A DNA stretch of 64,000 bases from DASSUW01 sp963774155 (GCA_963774155.1 CAVZDW010000004.1:496001-560000), one strand, 5' to 3'; shown: positions 16,788 to 25,138, counted from the stretch's first letter. The notes: generated by a model not told the origin, from the letters alone. Made by a program: numbers and translations.

Positions 16788-17699
16788 TCGCCACCGCCAC
16801 CTCGTCCATCGTCACCAACGGCCGCGCCGCGGGCTGCCGCGCGATCGACCTGCGCGTGGAGGGCGGGATCTCGCTGCGCCTCCTGCCCGACCGCGGGCTC
16901 GACGCCTCCGACGCCTGGTTCGCCGGCGCTGCCGCTCGACTGGCGCTCGCCGGTCGGCGAGACGGCCAACGTCGCCGACGACTGGATGCTCTCCTTCGGC
17001 GGCGGGCTGATGGTCGACGTGCGGGCAGCAGAACGTCGGCGTGCCGTCCGAGGGTCACGGCCAGCACGGCGACTACACGTTCCAGAAGGCCGACATCGAG
17101 GCCGTCGAGCGCTCCGGCGACGCGCTGATCGTGCAGGGCCGGATCGCCGAGGTGGCGGCGCTCGGCTACCACGTGGAGGTCGCAGCGGACCTGGCACACG
17201 CACGCCGGCCGAGGCCTGGTCCAGCTCGAGGACACCGTCACCAACCGCGGCCACACGACCGCCCCCGCGCTCATGCTCTACCACGTCAACCTCGGCCCGC
17301 CGGTCTGGACCGAGGGCGCCGAGCTGCACCTCGACGCGCGCGCCACGCATGCCGCGCGACGCGGACGCCGCGCCGTTCGCTGACGCCTGGAACGTCGCCC
17401 CGGCGCTGATGCCGGGCGCGCCTGAGCGGGTGTTCGAGCACGAGCTCGCCCCGGGGCGTGACGGCTGGTTCGCCGCCCTGGTGCGTGGCGCCGGGCTCGA
17501 GGTGATGGTCCGCTGGGACGCCGCCACGATGCCGCGCATGTGGCAATGGGTCCACCCGGCCTACGGCGTGCTCGGCCTCGAGCCGGCGAACTGCTCCGTG
17601 CTCGGCGCGGCCCACGACCGCGCCGAGGGCCGGCTGCCCGTGCTGGCGCCGGGCGAGGAGCGCCGCAGCCGCCTGGAGATCCGCGCCCGCCGGATGTAG
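16784..17699 (+). pseudogene. DUF4432 / aldose-epimerase-like protein, four frameshifts
   Basis: Reading three frames in turn recovers a galactose-mutarotase-fold protein of the DUF4432 type, about 304 aa: 'LLPDRGLDASDAWFAG', 'PLDWRSPVGETANVADDW', 'TCGQQNVGVPSEGHGQHG', 'RTWHTHAGRGLVQLEDTV' and 'MWQWVHPAYGVLGLEPANCS'. Single extra bases near 16930, 17016, 17186 and 17349 break the frame; removing each restores the next segment exactly. Either a decayed gene or, given similar one-base breaks elsewhere, poor consensus here. The intact protein would interconvert sugar anomers in operon 2. Confidence 0.65.
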
Positions 17700-17702
17700 C
17701 GA

Positions 17703-18467
17703 TCAGCCGCCGTTGTGGCTCGGGAGCTCGACGTCGAACTGGACGTCGAGGCCGTAGCGGGCTCCCGCGTAGCGGGACTCGCAGAGCTCCAGCGGCCGCC
17801 CGTCCTGGTCGTGGATGACGCGCTTCTCCACGAGCAGGGGTGAGCCGAGCGGAACGGCCAGCTGCTCGGCGTCGTCGGGGCCCGCGGCCTCGGCGCCCAG
17901 GCGGGCGCGGCCCATGGTCGGGACGTGGCCGCCCGCGACGAGCGTGTCGTGCAGCGAGACGTGCTCGAGGTCGGCCTGCAGGATGAGCGGCGCGACGGTG
18001 GCCGGGAAGACGGCCTCCTCGATGGCGACGGGCTCGTCGTCGGCGACGCGCAGGCGCCGCAGCGCCACGACCTGGGCGCCCGGCTCGAGCTGGAGGCGGG
18101 CGGCCTCGGCCGGTCCCGGCTCGCGGACCTCGCGGGTCAGCACGCGGGAGCTCGGCTCGCGGCCGCGCCGGCGCATCTCCTCGGTGAACGACAACAGGTT
18201 CCCGGCCTGGCGGTGCACGGGCGGCTCGGCGACGAACGTCCCGCGCCCCGGCACGCGGTAGACGAGGCCCTCCTGGGTGAGCCGCTGGACCGCGTTGCGG
18301 GCCGTCATGCGGCTCACGCCGAACTCCTCGCAGAGCATCGCGTCGGAGGGGAGCGGGTCGTCGGGCCGGAGCTCGGCGATGCGGGTGCGCAGCGCCTGCT
18401 CGATCTCGTAGTACCGGGGCACGAAGCGCGCCGGCGGACCCGCGGTCTCGCGGACGCGGCGCGTCAT
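17703..18467 (-). CDS. GntR family regulator, HutC subfamily
   Basis: 254-aa repressor with an N-terminal winged HTH (residues ~17-82: 'DPLPSDAMLCEEFGVSRMTA', 'VYRVPGRGTFVAEPP') and a C-terminal UTRA ligand domain (~100-245: 'AQVVALRRLRVADDEPVAIE', 'LGSPLLVEKRVIHDQDGRPL'). UTRA domains bind sugars or related effectors. Last gene of a three-gene operon and convergent with sugar operon 2. Its most likely operators are the 13-mers at 3029, 13076 and 20158; binding is inferred. Confidence 0.88.
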   Translation of the reverse strand: MTRRVRETAGPPARFVPRYYEIEQALRTRIAELRPDDPLPSDAMLCEEFGVSRMTARNAVQRLTQEGLVYRVPGRGTFVAEPPVHRQAGNLLSFTEEMRRRGREPSSRVLTREVREPGPAEAARLQLEPGAQVVALRRLRVADDEPVAIEEAVFPATVAPLILQADLEHVSLHDTLVAGGHVPTMGRARLGAEAAGPDDAEQLAVPLGSPLLVEKRVIHDQDGRPLELCESRYAGARYGLDVQFDVELPSHNGG

Positions 18468-19321
18468 GCGCGCACCGCCAGGGCGTCGAGCGCCCAGCGC
18501 ACAGGCCGGTGCAGCGCGACCCCGCGCAGCCCGAGGTCCATCAGCGTCAGGTGCCAGCGGCCGAGGTTCGCGCACACCACGCGGTCGAGCTTGGGGCCGA
18601 CGAAGCACACGTTGGTCGGCGCCCCGAGCAGCGTCCCCTGCGGATCCTGGGCGACGACCTCGAGCTCCCCGCCCGCGTCGAGGTGGTAGATGCGATCCGG
18701 CCGGTAGCACGAGATGAGCACGCCGCCGTCGGCCGTGAAGGCGATGCCGTCGAGCACCGTGCCGTAGAGGCAGGTGACCTCCTCGCGCGCGCCCGTCTCG
18801 AGGTCGAAGCGCGACACGATGGGCACGTAGGACTCGACGACCCAGAGCCAGCGCCCGTCGGGTGAGATCGCGCAGCCGTTCGTGAAGTGCGGCACCTCGC
18901 GCGAAAAGGTCTCGACCGTCCCGTCCGCATCGATCCGCACCAGGCGGCCGTTGTCGCGCCCCCAGTCGCCCGAGTCGCTCACGAAGAGCGTGCCGTCCGC
19001 CGCGAACGCCGGCCAGTTCGGGAACCCGATGCCGGGCGCGATCCGGTGCAGCTCCTCGCCGTCCCAGGCGCACAGCGAGCCGTCGCTCGACACGCACACG
19101 GCCAGGCGGCCGCGGCCGTCGACGGCCAGCCCGAGCACGAAGCCGGGCGCCCGGCCGACCTCCTCGAAGGTCTCGCCCCGGACGCGGTAGAGCTGGCCCG
19201 CCTCGCCGCCCGCCCAGACGCAGTCGGCGATCGGGTCGTACGCGACGCCCTCGGGGTGATCGAGGCCGTCGACGAGGACCTGGGCGCGACCAGGGCCGGG
19301 GAGATGGGCGAAGGGGTCCAT
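18464..19321 (-). CDS. SMP-30/gluconolactonase family protein
   Basis: 285-aa six-bladed propeller of the SMP-30/gluconolaconase/LRE type. Visible: 'GLDHPEGVAYDPIADCVWAG', 'DSGDWGRDNGRLVRID', 'TNGCAISPDGRWLWVVES' and 'LDGIAFTADGGVLISC'. The Glu and Asn/Asp that bind the divalent metal sit at the expected places. It would hydrolyse a sugar lactone produced by the dehydrogenases. ATG immediately follows the SDR stop, and its TGA overlaps the GntR ATG, so all three are translationally coupled. Confidence 0.83.
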   Translation of the reverse strand: MDPFAHLPGPGRAQVLVDGLDHPEGVAYDPIADCVWAGGEAGQLYRVRGETFEEVGRAPGFVLGLAVDGRGRLAVCVSSDGSLCAWDGEELHRIAPGIGFPNWPAFAADGTLFVSDSGDWGRDNGRLVRIDADGTVETFSREVPHFTNGCAISPDGRWLWVVESYVPIVSRFDLETGAREEVTCLYGTVLDGIAFTADGGVLISCYRPDRIYHLDAGGELEVVAQDPQGTLLGAPTNVCFVGPKLDRVVCANLGRWHLTLMDLGLRGVALHRPVRWALDALAVRA

Positions 19322-20152
19322 CTACGCCCGCGCGTGTCCCACGGTGCCGTTGATGGTCAGCCCGCCGTCGACCACGAGCTCCTGCCCGGTCACGTAGCGG
19401 GAGGCGTCGGAGGCGAGGAAGAGCGCCGCGTCGGCGACCTCCTCGGCGGTGCCGATCCGGTGCAGCCCGATCCGCTGCTCGTACACACGCCGTACCTCGG
19501 CAGACCAGGCCGTCTGGTTGAGCGGCGTGTCGATGGCGCCCGGGGCGATGGCGTTGACGGTGATCCCGTGGTCGGCCAGCTCGAGGGCGAGGACCTTGGT
19601 CATGGCGACGATGGCGCCCTTGGCCGCCGTGTAGGCGCCGAGGTCGGCCACGACGAGGATGTCGGCCGCGCTGGAGACGTTGACGATGCGGCCGCCGCGC
19701 CCGCCGGCGACCATCGCCCGGCCCGCGGCGCGGCAGCCGTAGAAATAGCCGTGGAGGTTGGCCGCCAGCAGGCTGTGCCAGTCCTCGTCGGTGGTCTCGA
19801 GCAGCGGCTTGACCATCAGGCGCGCGGCGTTGTTGACCCAGATGTCGATCCCGCCGAACCGCTCGACGGTCGCGGCCGCGAGCCGGTCCACGTCGTCGAC
19901 CTGTCCCGTGTCGCCCTCGACGAGGAAGCAGTCCACGCCGTGCCGGCGAACTCCGGCCTCGGTCCGCTCGGCGCCGTCCGGATCCGTCTTGTAGATCCCG
20001 GCCACGTGGACGCCCGCCGCTCCGAGGGCCAGCGCGATGGCGCTGCCGATGCCGGTCGAGGCGCCGGTCACGACCGCGCGCCGGCCGCGTAGGCTGAAGG
20101 CGGCGGGCCCGCTGGCCAGGGTGGCGGTCGCCGCGTCGTTGTCCGAGCTCAT
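19322..20152 (-). CDS. short-chain dehydrogenase/reductase
   Basis: 276-aa classical SDR: cofactor motif 'TGASTGIGSAIA', 'NNAA', catalytic Ser in 'VNVSSAADI', and 'YTAAKGA' with the Tyr-x3-Lys pair. The C-terminus 'YVTGQELVVDGGL' is typical. It likely oxidises a sugar to its lactone, which the downstream lactonase opens. First gene of the SDR-lactonase-GntR operon, with the shared operator a few bases upstream of ATG 20152. Confidence 0.87.
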   Translation of the reverse strand: MSSDNDAATATLASGPAAFSLRGRRAVVTGASTGIGSAIALALGAAGVHVAGIYKTDPDGAERTEAGVRRHGVDCFLVEGDTGQVDDVDRLAAATVERFGGIDIWVNNAARLMVKPLLETTDEDWHSLLAANLHGYFYGCRAAGRAMVAGGRGGRIVNVSSAADILVVADLGAYTAAKGAIVAMTKVLALELADHGITVNAIAPGAIDTPLNQTAWSAEVRRVYEQRIGLHRIGTAEEVADAALFLASDASRYVTGQELVVDGGLTINGTVGHARA

Positions 20153-20157
20153 GTCCG

Positions 20158-20214
20158 GTTGTCTAGACGGGTGGTACTGCCGCGACACTACCGAGCGGCA
20201 GCACCCTTCGTCAA
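20158..20214 (-). promoter_or_regulatory. promoter and GntR-type operator of SDR-lactonase-gntR operon
   Basis: Minus strand: TTGACG (20214-20209), 18-bp spacer, TAGTGT (20190-20185), then CCGTCTAGACAAC (20170-20158), ending 5 nt before the ATG. This copy contains the palindrome GTCTAGAC. It matches the two operators of the sugar operons in sequence and orientation. The -10 box overlaps the stop codon of the TusA-like gene. Its position implies autoregulation of the GntR gene. Confidence 0.7.
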
Positions 20215-20421
20215 CGTGATCCGCCACTCGTTCGCGTCCCGCTCGCGGACGAAGGCGTGACCCTCGTCGGCGGCCAGCGCGGCGAGGTCGATCGGCGCCT
20301 CCGGATCGGTGGCCAGCACGACCAGCGTCGCCCCGGTCGGGAGCTCCGAGAGCGCGCGGCGGGCGCGCAGGAGCGGGAGCGGGCAGCTCAGTCCGCGGGC
20401 GTCGAGCGTGCGTACGATCAG
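20188..20421 (-). CDS. TusA/SirA-like sulfur carrier protein
   Basis: A frame lacking any ATG, GTG or TTG encodes 'RTLDARGLSCPLPLLRARRA', the TusA signature with the sulfur-carrying Cys in the C-P-x-P motif, followed by 'TGATLVVLATDPEAPIDL'. About 77 aa if translation begins at the CTG at 20421-20419 ('LIVRTLDA'), similar to normal TusA length. The start is therefore unusual or damaged. It is divergent, 3 nt apart, from a DsrE-like gene; TusA and DsrE families act together in persulfide relay, which supports both calls. Confidence 0.68.
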   Translation of the reverse strand: MIVRTLDARGLSCPLPLLRARRALSELPTGATLVVLATDPEAPIDLAALAADEGHAFVRERDANEWRITLTKGAAAR

Positions 20422-20424
20422 AAG

Positions 20425-20817
20425 ATGATCGCGGCCTTCCTCGAATCGGGCGAGCTCCAGCGCCTCTACACCGGCCTGTCACTGCTCGTGTCGGCGGCGG
20501 CCGACGGCCGGCCGGCGCGGGCGCTGGTCGGCTTCGGCGCCCTCGGCCCGCTCACCGACGAGCGCCTGATGGCCCGCGCACTGCGCCCGGAGGCGGCGCC
20601 CGACGTGACCGAGGCCGAGCGCGAGACCTTCGCCCGCACGCTGTCCGAGCTCCGCGACACCGCGCTCGAGCTGGAGGACTGCCGCATCTACGCGTGCGCG
20701 GCGGCGGTCGAGGCCACCGGCGCCGACCGGGCGCTCGTCGAGGCCCGCCTGCACGGCGTGCGCTCCACCCCGCGCTTCCTGCGCGAGGTGGCCGGTGCCG
20801 AGCTGGTGGTGGTGTGA
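20425..20817 (+). CDS. DsrE-family-like protein
   Basis: 130-aa alpha/beta protein. 'LYTGLSLLVSAAADGRPARA', 'LRDTALELEDCRIYACAAA' and a C-terminal 'FLREVAGAELVVV' strand resemble DsrE/DsrF-like sulfur-relay proteins; Cys residues near 90 and 95 could carry persulfide. The ATG at 20425 lies 6 nt after TACGAT (20413-20418), suggesting a leaderless mRNA. Divergent from the TusA-like gene. Family assignment is moderate; no partner sulfur oxidase is in the window. Confidence 0.55.
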   Translation: MIAAFLESGELQRLYTGLSLLVSAAADGRPARALVGFGALGPLTDERLMARALRPEAAPDVTEAERETFARTLSELRDTALELEDCRIYACAAAVEATGADRALVEARLHGVRSTPRFLREVAGAELVVV

Positions 20818-21212
20818 GGCGGATCGCGGTGGCGGCGCTGCTCGTCGCGCTCGCCGGCTGCGGCACCGCCTCGCCGGATCTCTTCGAGGTCGAGCGCAGC
20901 GGCGCGGACCGCAACGCCAACGTCACGATGGTGGTCAACGACGGCGGCCACGTCACCTGCAACGGCTCCGAGCACGCGCTCGACGCCGATCGGCTCCTCC
21001 GCGCCCGCGAGCTCAGCCGGCAGCTCGCCGAGCAGGCCGAGCTGGGCGTGGAGCTGCCGCCGGGGGAGGGGACGAACCTCAGTTACAAGGTCCGCATGGA
21101 GGCGGGCACCGTGAGCTTCTCCGACACCTCGCGCGGCAACCCGAGGGCCTTTCTCGAGCTCGCCGCGTTCACCAAGGATGTGACCGAGCGGGTTTGTGAG
21201 ATCGTTCGCTGA
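20814..21212 (+). CDS. small lipoprotein of unknown function
   Basis: 132 aa beginning at a GTG that overlaps the DsrE stop. The N-terminus 'RRIAVAALLVALAGC' is a lipoprotein signal with lipobox Cys at residue 16. The mature part ('NVTMVVNDGGHVTCNGSEHA', 'NLSYKVRMEAGTVSFSD') has no family I recognise. It overlaps the ankyrin gene by one base (TGATG), so the three genes from 20425 are probably co-transcribed. Confidence 0.7.
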   Translation: MRRIAVAALLVALAGCGTASPDLFEVERSGADRNANVTMVVNDGGHVTCNGSEHALDADRLLRARELSRQLAEQAELGVELPPGEGTNLSYKVRMEAGTVSFSDTSRGNPRAFLELAAFTKDVTERVCEIVR

Positions 21213-21874
21213 TGGCCGAGGATCCGCGCGTCAGCGCCCTCGTCGCCGCGATCACGGGCGGCGACGCGGAAGCCGTCCGCGAGCTCCTGCGCGAGCAGCC
21301 GCAGCTCGCCTCCGCGCGCAACGCCGACGGTCTTCCGGTCGTGCTCGTCGCGCTGTTCCACCAGCAGCGCGAGGTGGCCGCGGAGATTCTCGCGGCCGGT
21401 CCTGAGCTCGGCGTCCTCGAGGCGGCCGCCACCGGCAGCGTGGACCGCCTCGATGCGCTGCTGACCGCCGATCCCGCGCGGATCGGCGAGCGGACGCCGG
21501 AGGGCTTCTCCACCCTCGGGCTCGCGGCGTTCCTCGGCGGCGCCGCGCCCGTCCGCGTCCTCCTCGCGCACGGCGCCGACGCCGACGACGACGCGGACAA
21601 CCCGTTCGGCGTCCGGCCCGTGCACGCCGCCGCGGCCGCTCACGACCACGAGACGATGCGGCTGCTGCTCGAGGCCGGAGCCGACCCCAACCTGCGCCAG
21701 CAGGGCGGCTTCACGCCCCTGCACTCGGCCGCCCATTCCGACGACGTGGAGATGGCGCGGCTCCTGCTCGACCACGGCGCGGACCCCCTCCTGGCCACCG
21801 ACGACGGCCGCGACGCGCGGCGCGTCGCCGCCGACGACGGCTCCGTAGGAGTCGCCGCCCTCCTGGCCGGTTAG
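21212..21874 (+). CDS. ankyrin-repeat protein
   Basis: 220-aa soluble protein with about five ankyrin repeats. Clear units include 'TGSVDRLDALLTADPARIGE', 'GFSTLGLAAFLGGAAPVRVL', 'HETMRLLLEAGADPNLRQQG' and 'VEMARLLLDHGADPLLATDD'. Ankyrin repeats mediate protein contacts; no catalytic domain is attached. Last gene of the short operon from 20425, followed 9 nt later by the antiporter. Confidence 0.85.
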   Translation: MAEDPRVSALVAAITGGDAEAVRELLREQPQLASARNADGLPVVLVALFHQQREVAAEILAAGPELGVLEAAATGSVDRLDALLTADPARIGERTPEGFSTLGLAAFLGGAAPVRVLLAHGADADDDADNPFGVRPVHAAAAAHDHETMRLLLEAGADPNLRQQGGFTPLHSAAHSDDVEMARLLLDHGADPLLATDDGRDARRVAADDGSVGVAALLAG

Positions 21875-21883
21875 AACCACGGC

Positions 21884-23419
21884 GTGGCCGGCGCCGAAGT
21901 CCTCGTCTTCCTGCTCGTTGCCGTGGCGCTGCTCGCGGGCTTCGCCCTGCGCCACGACATCCCGTACCCGATCGTGCTCGTGCTCGGCGGGCTCGGACTC
22001 GGCTTCGTCCCGGGGCTGCCGGCGCCCGAGCTCGAGCCCGACATCGTCTTCTTCGTCTTCCTGCCGCCGCTGCTCTACGCCGCGGCGTTCTCGTCGTCGG
22101 CGTACGAGCTGCGCGACAACGTCCTCCCGATCAGCCTGCTCGCCGTCGGCCTCGTGCTCGTGACCGTGGTGGCGGTCGCCGCCGTGGCGCACTGGGTCAC
22201 CGGAATGCCGTGGGCCGTCGCCTTCATCGTCGGGGCGGTGCTCGGGCCGACCGATCCGGTCGCCGCCACCGCGGTGCTGCGCCGGCTCGGCGTGCCGGCG
22301 CGGATGCGCACGATCCTCGAGGGCGAGTCGCTGGTCAACGACGGCACCGCGCTGACCGCGTATGCGCTCGCCGTCGCCGCGGTCGGCACCACCGTGACGG
22401 TGGGGGACGTGTTCGCGGACTTCGCGGTCAAGTCGGCGGGCGGGATCGCCATCGGCCTCGCCGCCGGATGGCTGTTCAGCCGTCTGCGCTCGATGGCGAC
22501 GGAGCCGTCGATCGACCTCGTGCTCTCGATCCTCACGCCGTTCGCCGCGTACGTGCCGGCGGAGAAGCTCCACGTGTCCGGCGTGCTCGCCGTCGTCACG
22601 GCCGGCGTCTTCATCGGCTCCCAATCGCTCCAGCTGGGCGACGCCGGGTCGAGGCTGCGCACGCTCGCGTTCTGGCAGTCGTCGGAGTTCCTGCTCAACT
22701 CGCTGCTCTTCCTCCTGATCGGGCTCCAGCTCACGAACCTGGTCGACGAGACCGACGGAGCGGTGGTCCTCTACGTGGGCGTGCTGTCGGCGGTGGTGAT
22801 CGGTGTGCGGCTCGCGTGGATGTTCATCGTGCCCGCGGTCGCGCACCTGCGGATCGTCAGCCGCGAGCCGACCGGCGCCCGCGAGCGCCTGCTGCTCGGC
22901 TGGAGCAGCATGCGCGGGGCCGTCTCGCTGGCCGCGGCACTGGCCATTCCCGCCTCGGTCCCCGACCGCGAGCTGGCGATCGTGCTCTCGTACGGCGTCG
23001 TGGTGGTCACGCTCGTGCTCCCGGGACTCACGCTGGCCCCGCTGGTCGGGCGGCTCGGCCTCGCGCAGAGCGAGGAGCGCCAGCGGCAGGAGGTCGAGGC
23101 GCGCATGCGGCTCGCCCACGCCGCGCTCGAGCGGTTCGACGAGATCGGCGAGCACGGCGACGTCCCGCGCGAGGACCTCGAGCGCCTGCGCGACCGCTAC
23201 GAGGCGCGGCTCGAGCGGCTGCGCGGGCGGCTCGAACACGCCGGCGGGCACCCGGACCACGGCACCGAGGCCGCCGAGGCCCAGATCGAGGCGATGGAGG
23301 CCGAGCGCAAGCTGCTCGAGGAGATGCGGCGCGAGCGGGCCTTCCCCGGCGACCTGCTCCGCGAGCTGGAGGCGGAGATCGACGTCGACGAGGCCCGCGT
23401 CCGCTCGCGCGGCCGCTAG
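21884..23419 (+). CDS. Na+/H+ antiporter, CPA1 family
   Basis: 511-aa cation/proton antiporter with 12 predicted helices followed by a charged cytoplasmic tail. The ion-binding region has 'LGPTDPVAATAVLRRLGVP', 'EGESLVNDGTALTAY' and 'SSMRGAVSLAAALAIP', as in NhaP/NHE-type exchangers. The tail (residues ~390-511) is rich in Arg/Glu and probably forms a coiled coil ('LERLRDRYEARLERLRGRLE'). GTG 21884 is the start. Its TAG overlaps the TAG of the convergent ABC permease within CTAG. Confidence 0.87.
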   Translation: MAGAEVLVFLLVAVALLAGFALRHDIPYPIVLVLGGLGLGFVPGLPAPELEPDIVFFVFLPPLLYAAAFSSSAYELRDNVLPISLLAVGLVLVTVVAVAAVAHWVTGMPWAVAFIVGAVLGPTDPVAATAVLRRLGVPARMRTILEGESLVNDGTALTAYALAVAAVGTTVTVGDVFADFAVKSAGGIAIGLAAGWLFSRLRSMATEPSIDLVLSILTPFAAYVPAEKLHVSGVLAVVTAGVFIGSQSLQLGDAGSRLRTLAFWQSSEFLLNSLLFLLIGLQLTNLVDETDGAVVLYVGVLSAVVIGVRLAWMFIVPAVAHLRIVSREPTGARERLLLGWSSMRGAVSLAAALAIPASVPDRELAIVLSYGVVVVTLVLPGLTLAPLVGRLGLAQSEERQRQEVEARMRLAHAALERFDEIGEHGDVPREDLERLRDRYEARLERLRGRLEHAGGHPDHGTEAAEAQIEAMEAERKLLEEMRRERAFPGDLLRELEAEIDVDEARVRSRGR

Positions 23420-24179
23420 ACCGAGCGCCGCCGGATAGAGCAGCACCGAGGCGGCAATACCCGACCGCGGCGAACCCGAAGCACCACGCGACGGCGAGCA
23501 GCGCGTCGCCGCCCGGCGTGCCGAGCATGAGGTGGCGCAGCGTCTCGGTGATCGGCGTGATCGGCTGGTGCTCGGCGATCGTCTGGAGCACGCCCGGCAT
23601 CGTGTCCGGCGGCACGAAGGCGCTGCTCAGGTAGGGCAGGAAGAGCACGAAGAACGAGAACGCGCTCGCCGCCTCGGCGCTGCCCGCGAGGAGCCCGAAG
23701 GCGGCGGCCAGCCAGGACACGGCGACCATGAAGCAGAGCAGCACGCCGAGCACGCCGAGCCAGTCGAGCACGCCGGCCGTGGGGTCGAAGCCGATGGCCA
23801 GCGCGACCGCCAGCACGAGCACGGTGGAGAACAGGTTGCGCAGCACGCTGGCCACCACGTGCCCCGTGAGCGGCGCCGCCGCCGGGATGGGGAGCGACCG
23901 GAAGCGGTCGGTGACGCCGGTCGTCATGTCCGTGTTCACGCTCACCGAGGTCGTCGCGGCGCCGTAGCCGGCGCACAGCAGGATGATCCCCGGCACGACG
24001 TAGTCGAGATAGCGGGTGCCCGCGTCGATCGCCCCGCCGAAGACGTAGACGAAGAGCAGGAGCAGCATCACCGGGAGCAGCACGGCGGTCAGCAGCGCGT
24101 CGATGCTGCGGGTGCTGTGGCGGACGCTCCGCCCGATCAGCGCGAGCGAGTCGCTCGCCGCCCAGTACACGCGGTCCAT
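23416..24179 (-). CDS. ABC-2 type transporter permease (frameshifted C-terminus)
   Basis: Membrane component of a drug-resistance-type ABC exporter, about 253 aa when repaired, with six helices ('ALLTAVLLPVMLLLLFVYVF', 'VVPGIILLCAGYGAATTSVS', 'LPYLSSAFVPPDTMPGVLQ'). Two extra bases near 23453 and 23435 disrupt the last ~15 codons. Removing both gives 'YAASVLLYRRRSV' and a TAG at 23418-23416, the usual Arg-rich end for DrrB-like permeases. Unrepaired, the frame runs on antisense to the antiporter. ATG 24179 overlaps the ATPase stop. Confidence 0.75.
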
Positions 24180-25108
24180 CAGATCATCTCCAGCGTTCGC
24201 TCGGTCAGGGTCAGGAACACCTCGTCGAGGGTCGGGCGGTGCAGGTCGAGCCGCTCGACGGCGATGCCGTGCCGCTCCAGCCGGTCGAGCAGCTCGCGCA
24301 CGCCGGCGGCGCTGCCGTCGCCGGGCACGCGCAGGGTGAGCCGCTCGACGTCGACGTGCCCGCCGACCTCGCGCGCGGCCTCGAGCAGCGCGTCCTCGTC
24401 GGCGAAGGTCAGCGCGATCGTCTCGCTCCCGACCCGCGCCTTGAGCTCGTCGGCGGTGCCCTCGGCCACCACGCGGCCGCGGTCGAGCACGGCGATCCGG
24501 TCCGCCAGCCGGTCGGCCTCCTCGAGGTACTGGGTGGTGAGCAGGACCGTCACGCCGGAGGCGCGCAGGCCCGACACCGCGTCCCAGACGTCGCGGCGAC
24601 TGCGAGGGTCGAGGCCGGTGGTCGGCTCGTCGAGGAAGACCACGGGCGGATCGGAGACCAGGCTCATGGCCAGGTCGAGCCGCCGCCGCATGCCGCCCGA
24701 GTAGGTGGCCACGCGACGGTCGGCCGCGCCGGCGAGGTCGAAGCGCTCGAGCAGCGCGTCCGCGCGGCGGCGGGCGGCAGGCCCGCGCAGGTGCCGCAGG
24801 CGGCCCATGAGGACGAGGTTCTCGCGGCCGGTGAGCGGCTCGTCGACCGCGGCGTACTGGCCGGTGAGGCTGATGGCGCCGCGCACCTGCCGCGGCGCCT
24901 CGACGACGTCGTGGCCGGCGACCGTCGCCCGCCCGCCGTCGGGCCGCAGGAGGGTGGAGAGGATCCGGACGGTGGTCGTCTTGCCCGCGCCGTTGGGGCC
25001 GAGGAGCGCGAACACCGATCCGGCCTCGACACGCAGGTCGAGGCCCTTGAGCACGCGCACCGAGCCGAAGGATTTGAAGAGGTCGACGGCCTCGATTGTG
25101 TATGCCAT
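24179..25108 (-). CDS. ABC transporter ATP-binding protein (DrrA-like)
   Basis: 309-aa daunorubicin-resistance-type ATPase: Walker A 'GPNGAGKTTT', signature 'YSGGMRRRLDLA', Walker B 'VVFLDEPTTGLD', and a C-terminal DUF4162-like part. It energises the exporter formed with 23416. Three in-frame ATGs exist (25126, 25114, 25108); a TACACT box ending at 25115 makes 25108 the likely leaderless start. Divergent from a TetR gene, with a large palindrome between and across the starts. Confidence 0.86.
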   Translation of the reverse strand: MAYTIEAVDLFKSFGSVRVLKGLDLRVEAGSVFALLGPNGAGKTTTVRILSTLLRPDGGRATVAGHDVVEAPRQVRGAISLTGQYAAVDEPLTGRENLVLMGRLRHLRGPAARRRADALLERFDLAGAADRRVATYSGGMRRRLDLAMSLVSDPPVVFLDEPTTGLDPRSRRDVWDAVSGLRASGVTVLLTTQYLEEADRLADRIAVLDRGRVVAEGTADELKARVGSETIALTFADEDALLEAAREVGGHVDVERLTLRVPGDGSAAGVRELLDRLERHGIAVERLDLHRPTLDEVFLTLTERTLEMI

Positions 25109-25131
25109 ATACATAGTGTACGGCATATACT
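25101..25131. promoter_or_regulatory. TetR operator with two divergent leaderless promoters
   Basis: Inverted repeat with 12-bp arms: TATGCCATATAC (25101-25112), spacer ATA, GTGTACGGCATA (25116-25127), two mismatches. The minus-strand -10 TACACT (25120-25115) and the plus-strand -10 TATACT (25126-25131) lie within or next to it, each 6-7 nt before a start codon (ATG 25108, GTG 25139). The site also covers the start codon of the ATPase gene. A bound dimer would block both genes. Confidence 0.7.
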
Positions 25132-25138
25132 CAGGATC

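Noticed and set aside
21083..23446. A 787-codon minus-strand frame over the ankyrin and antiporter genes
   Set aside because: Compositionally biased antisense frame without motifs; both plus-strand genes are well supported.
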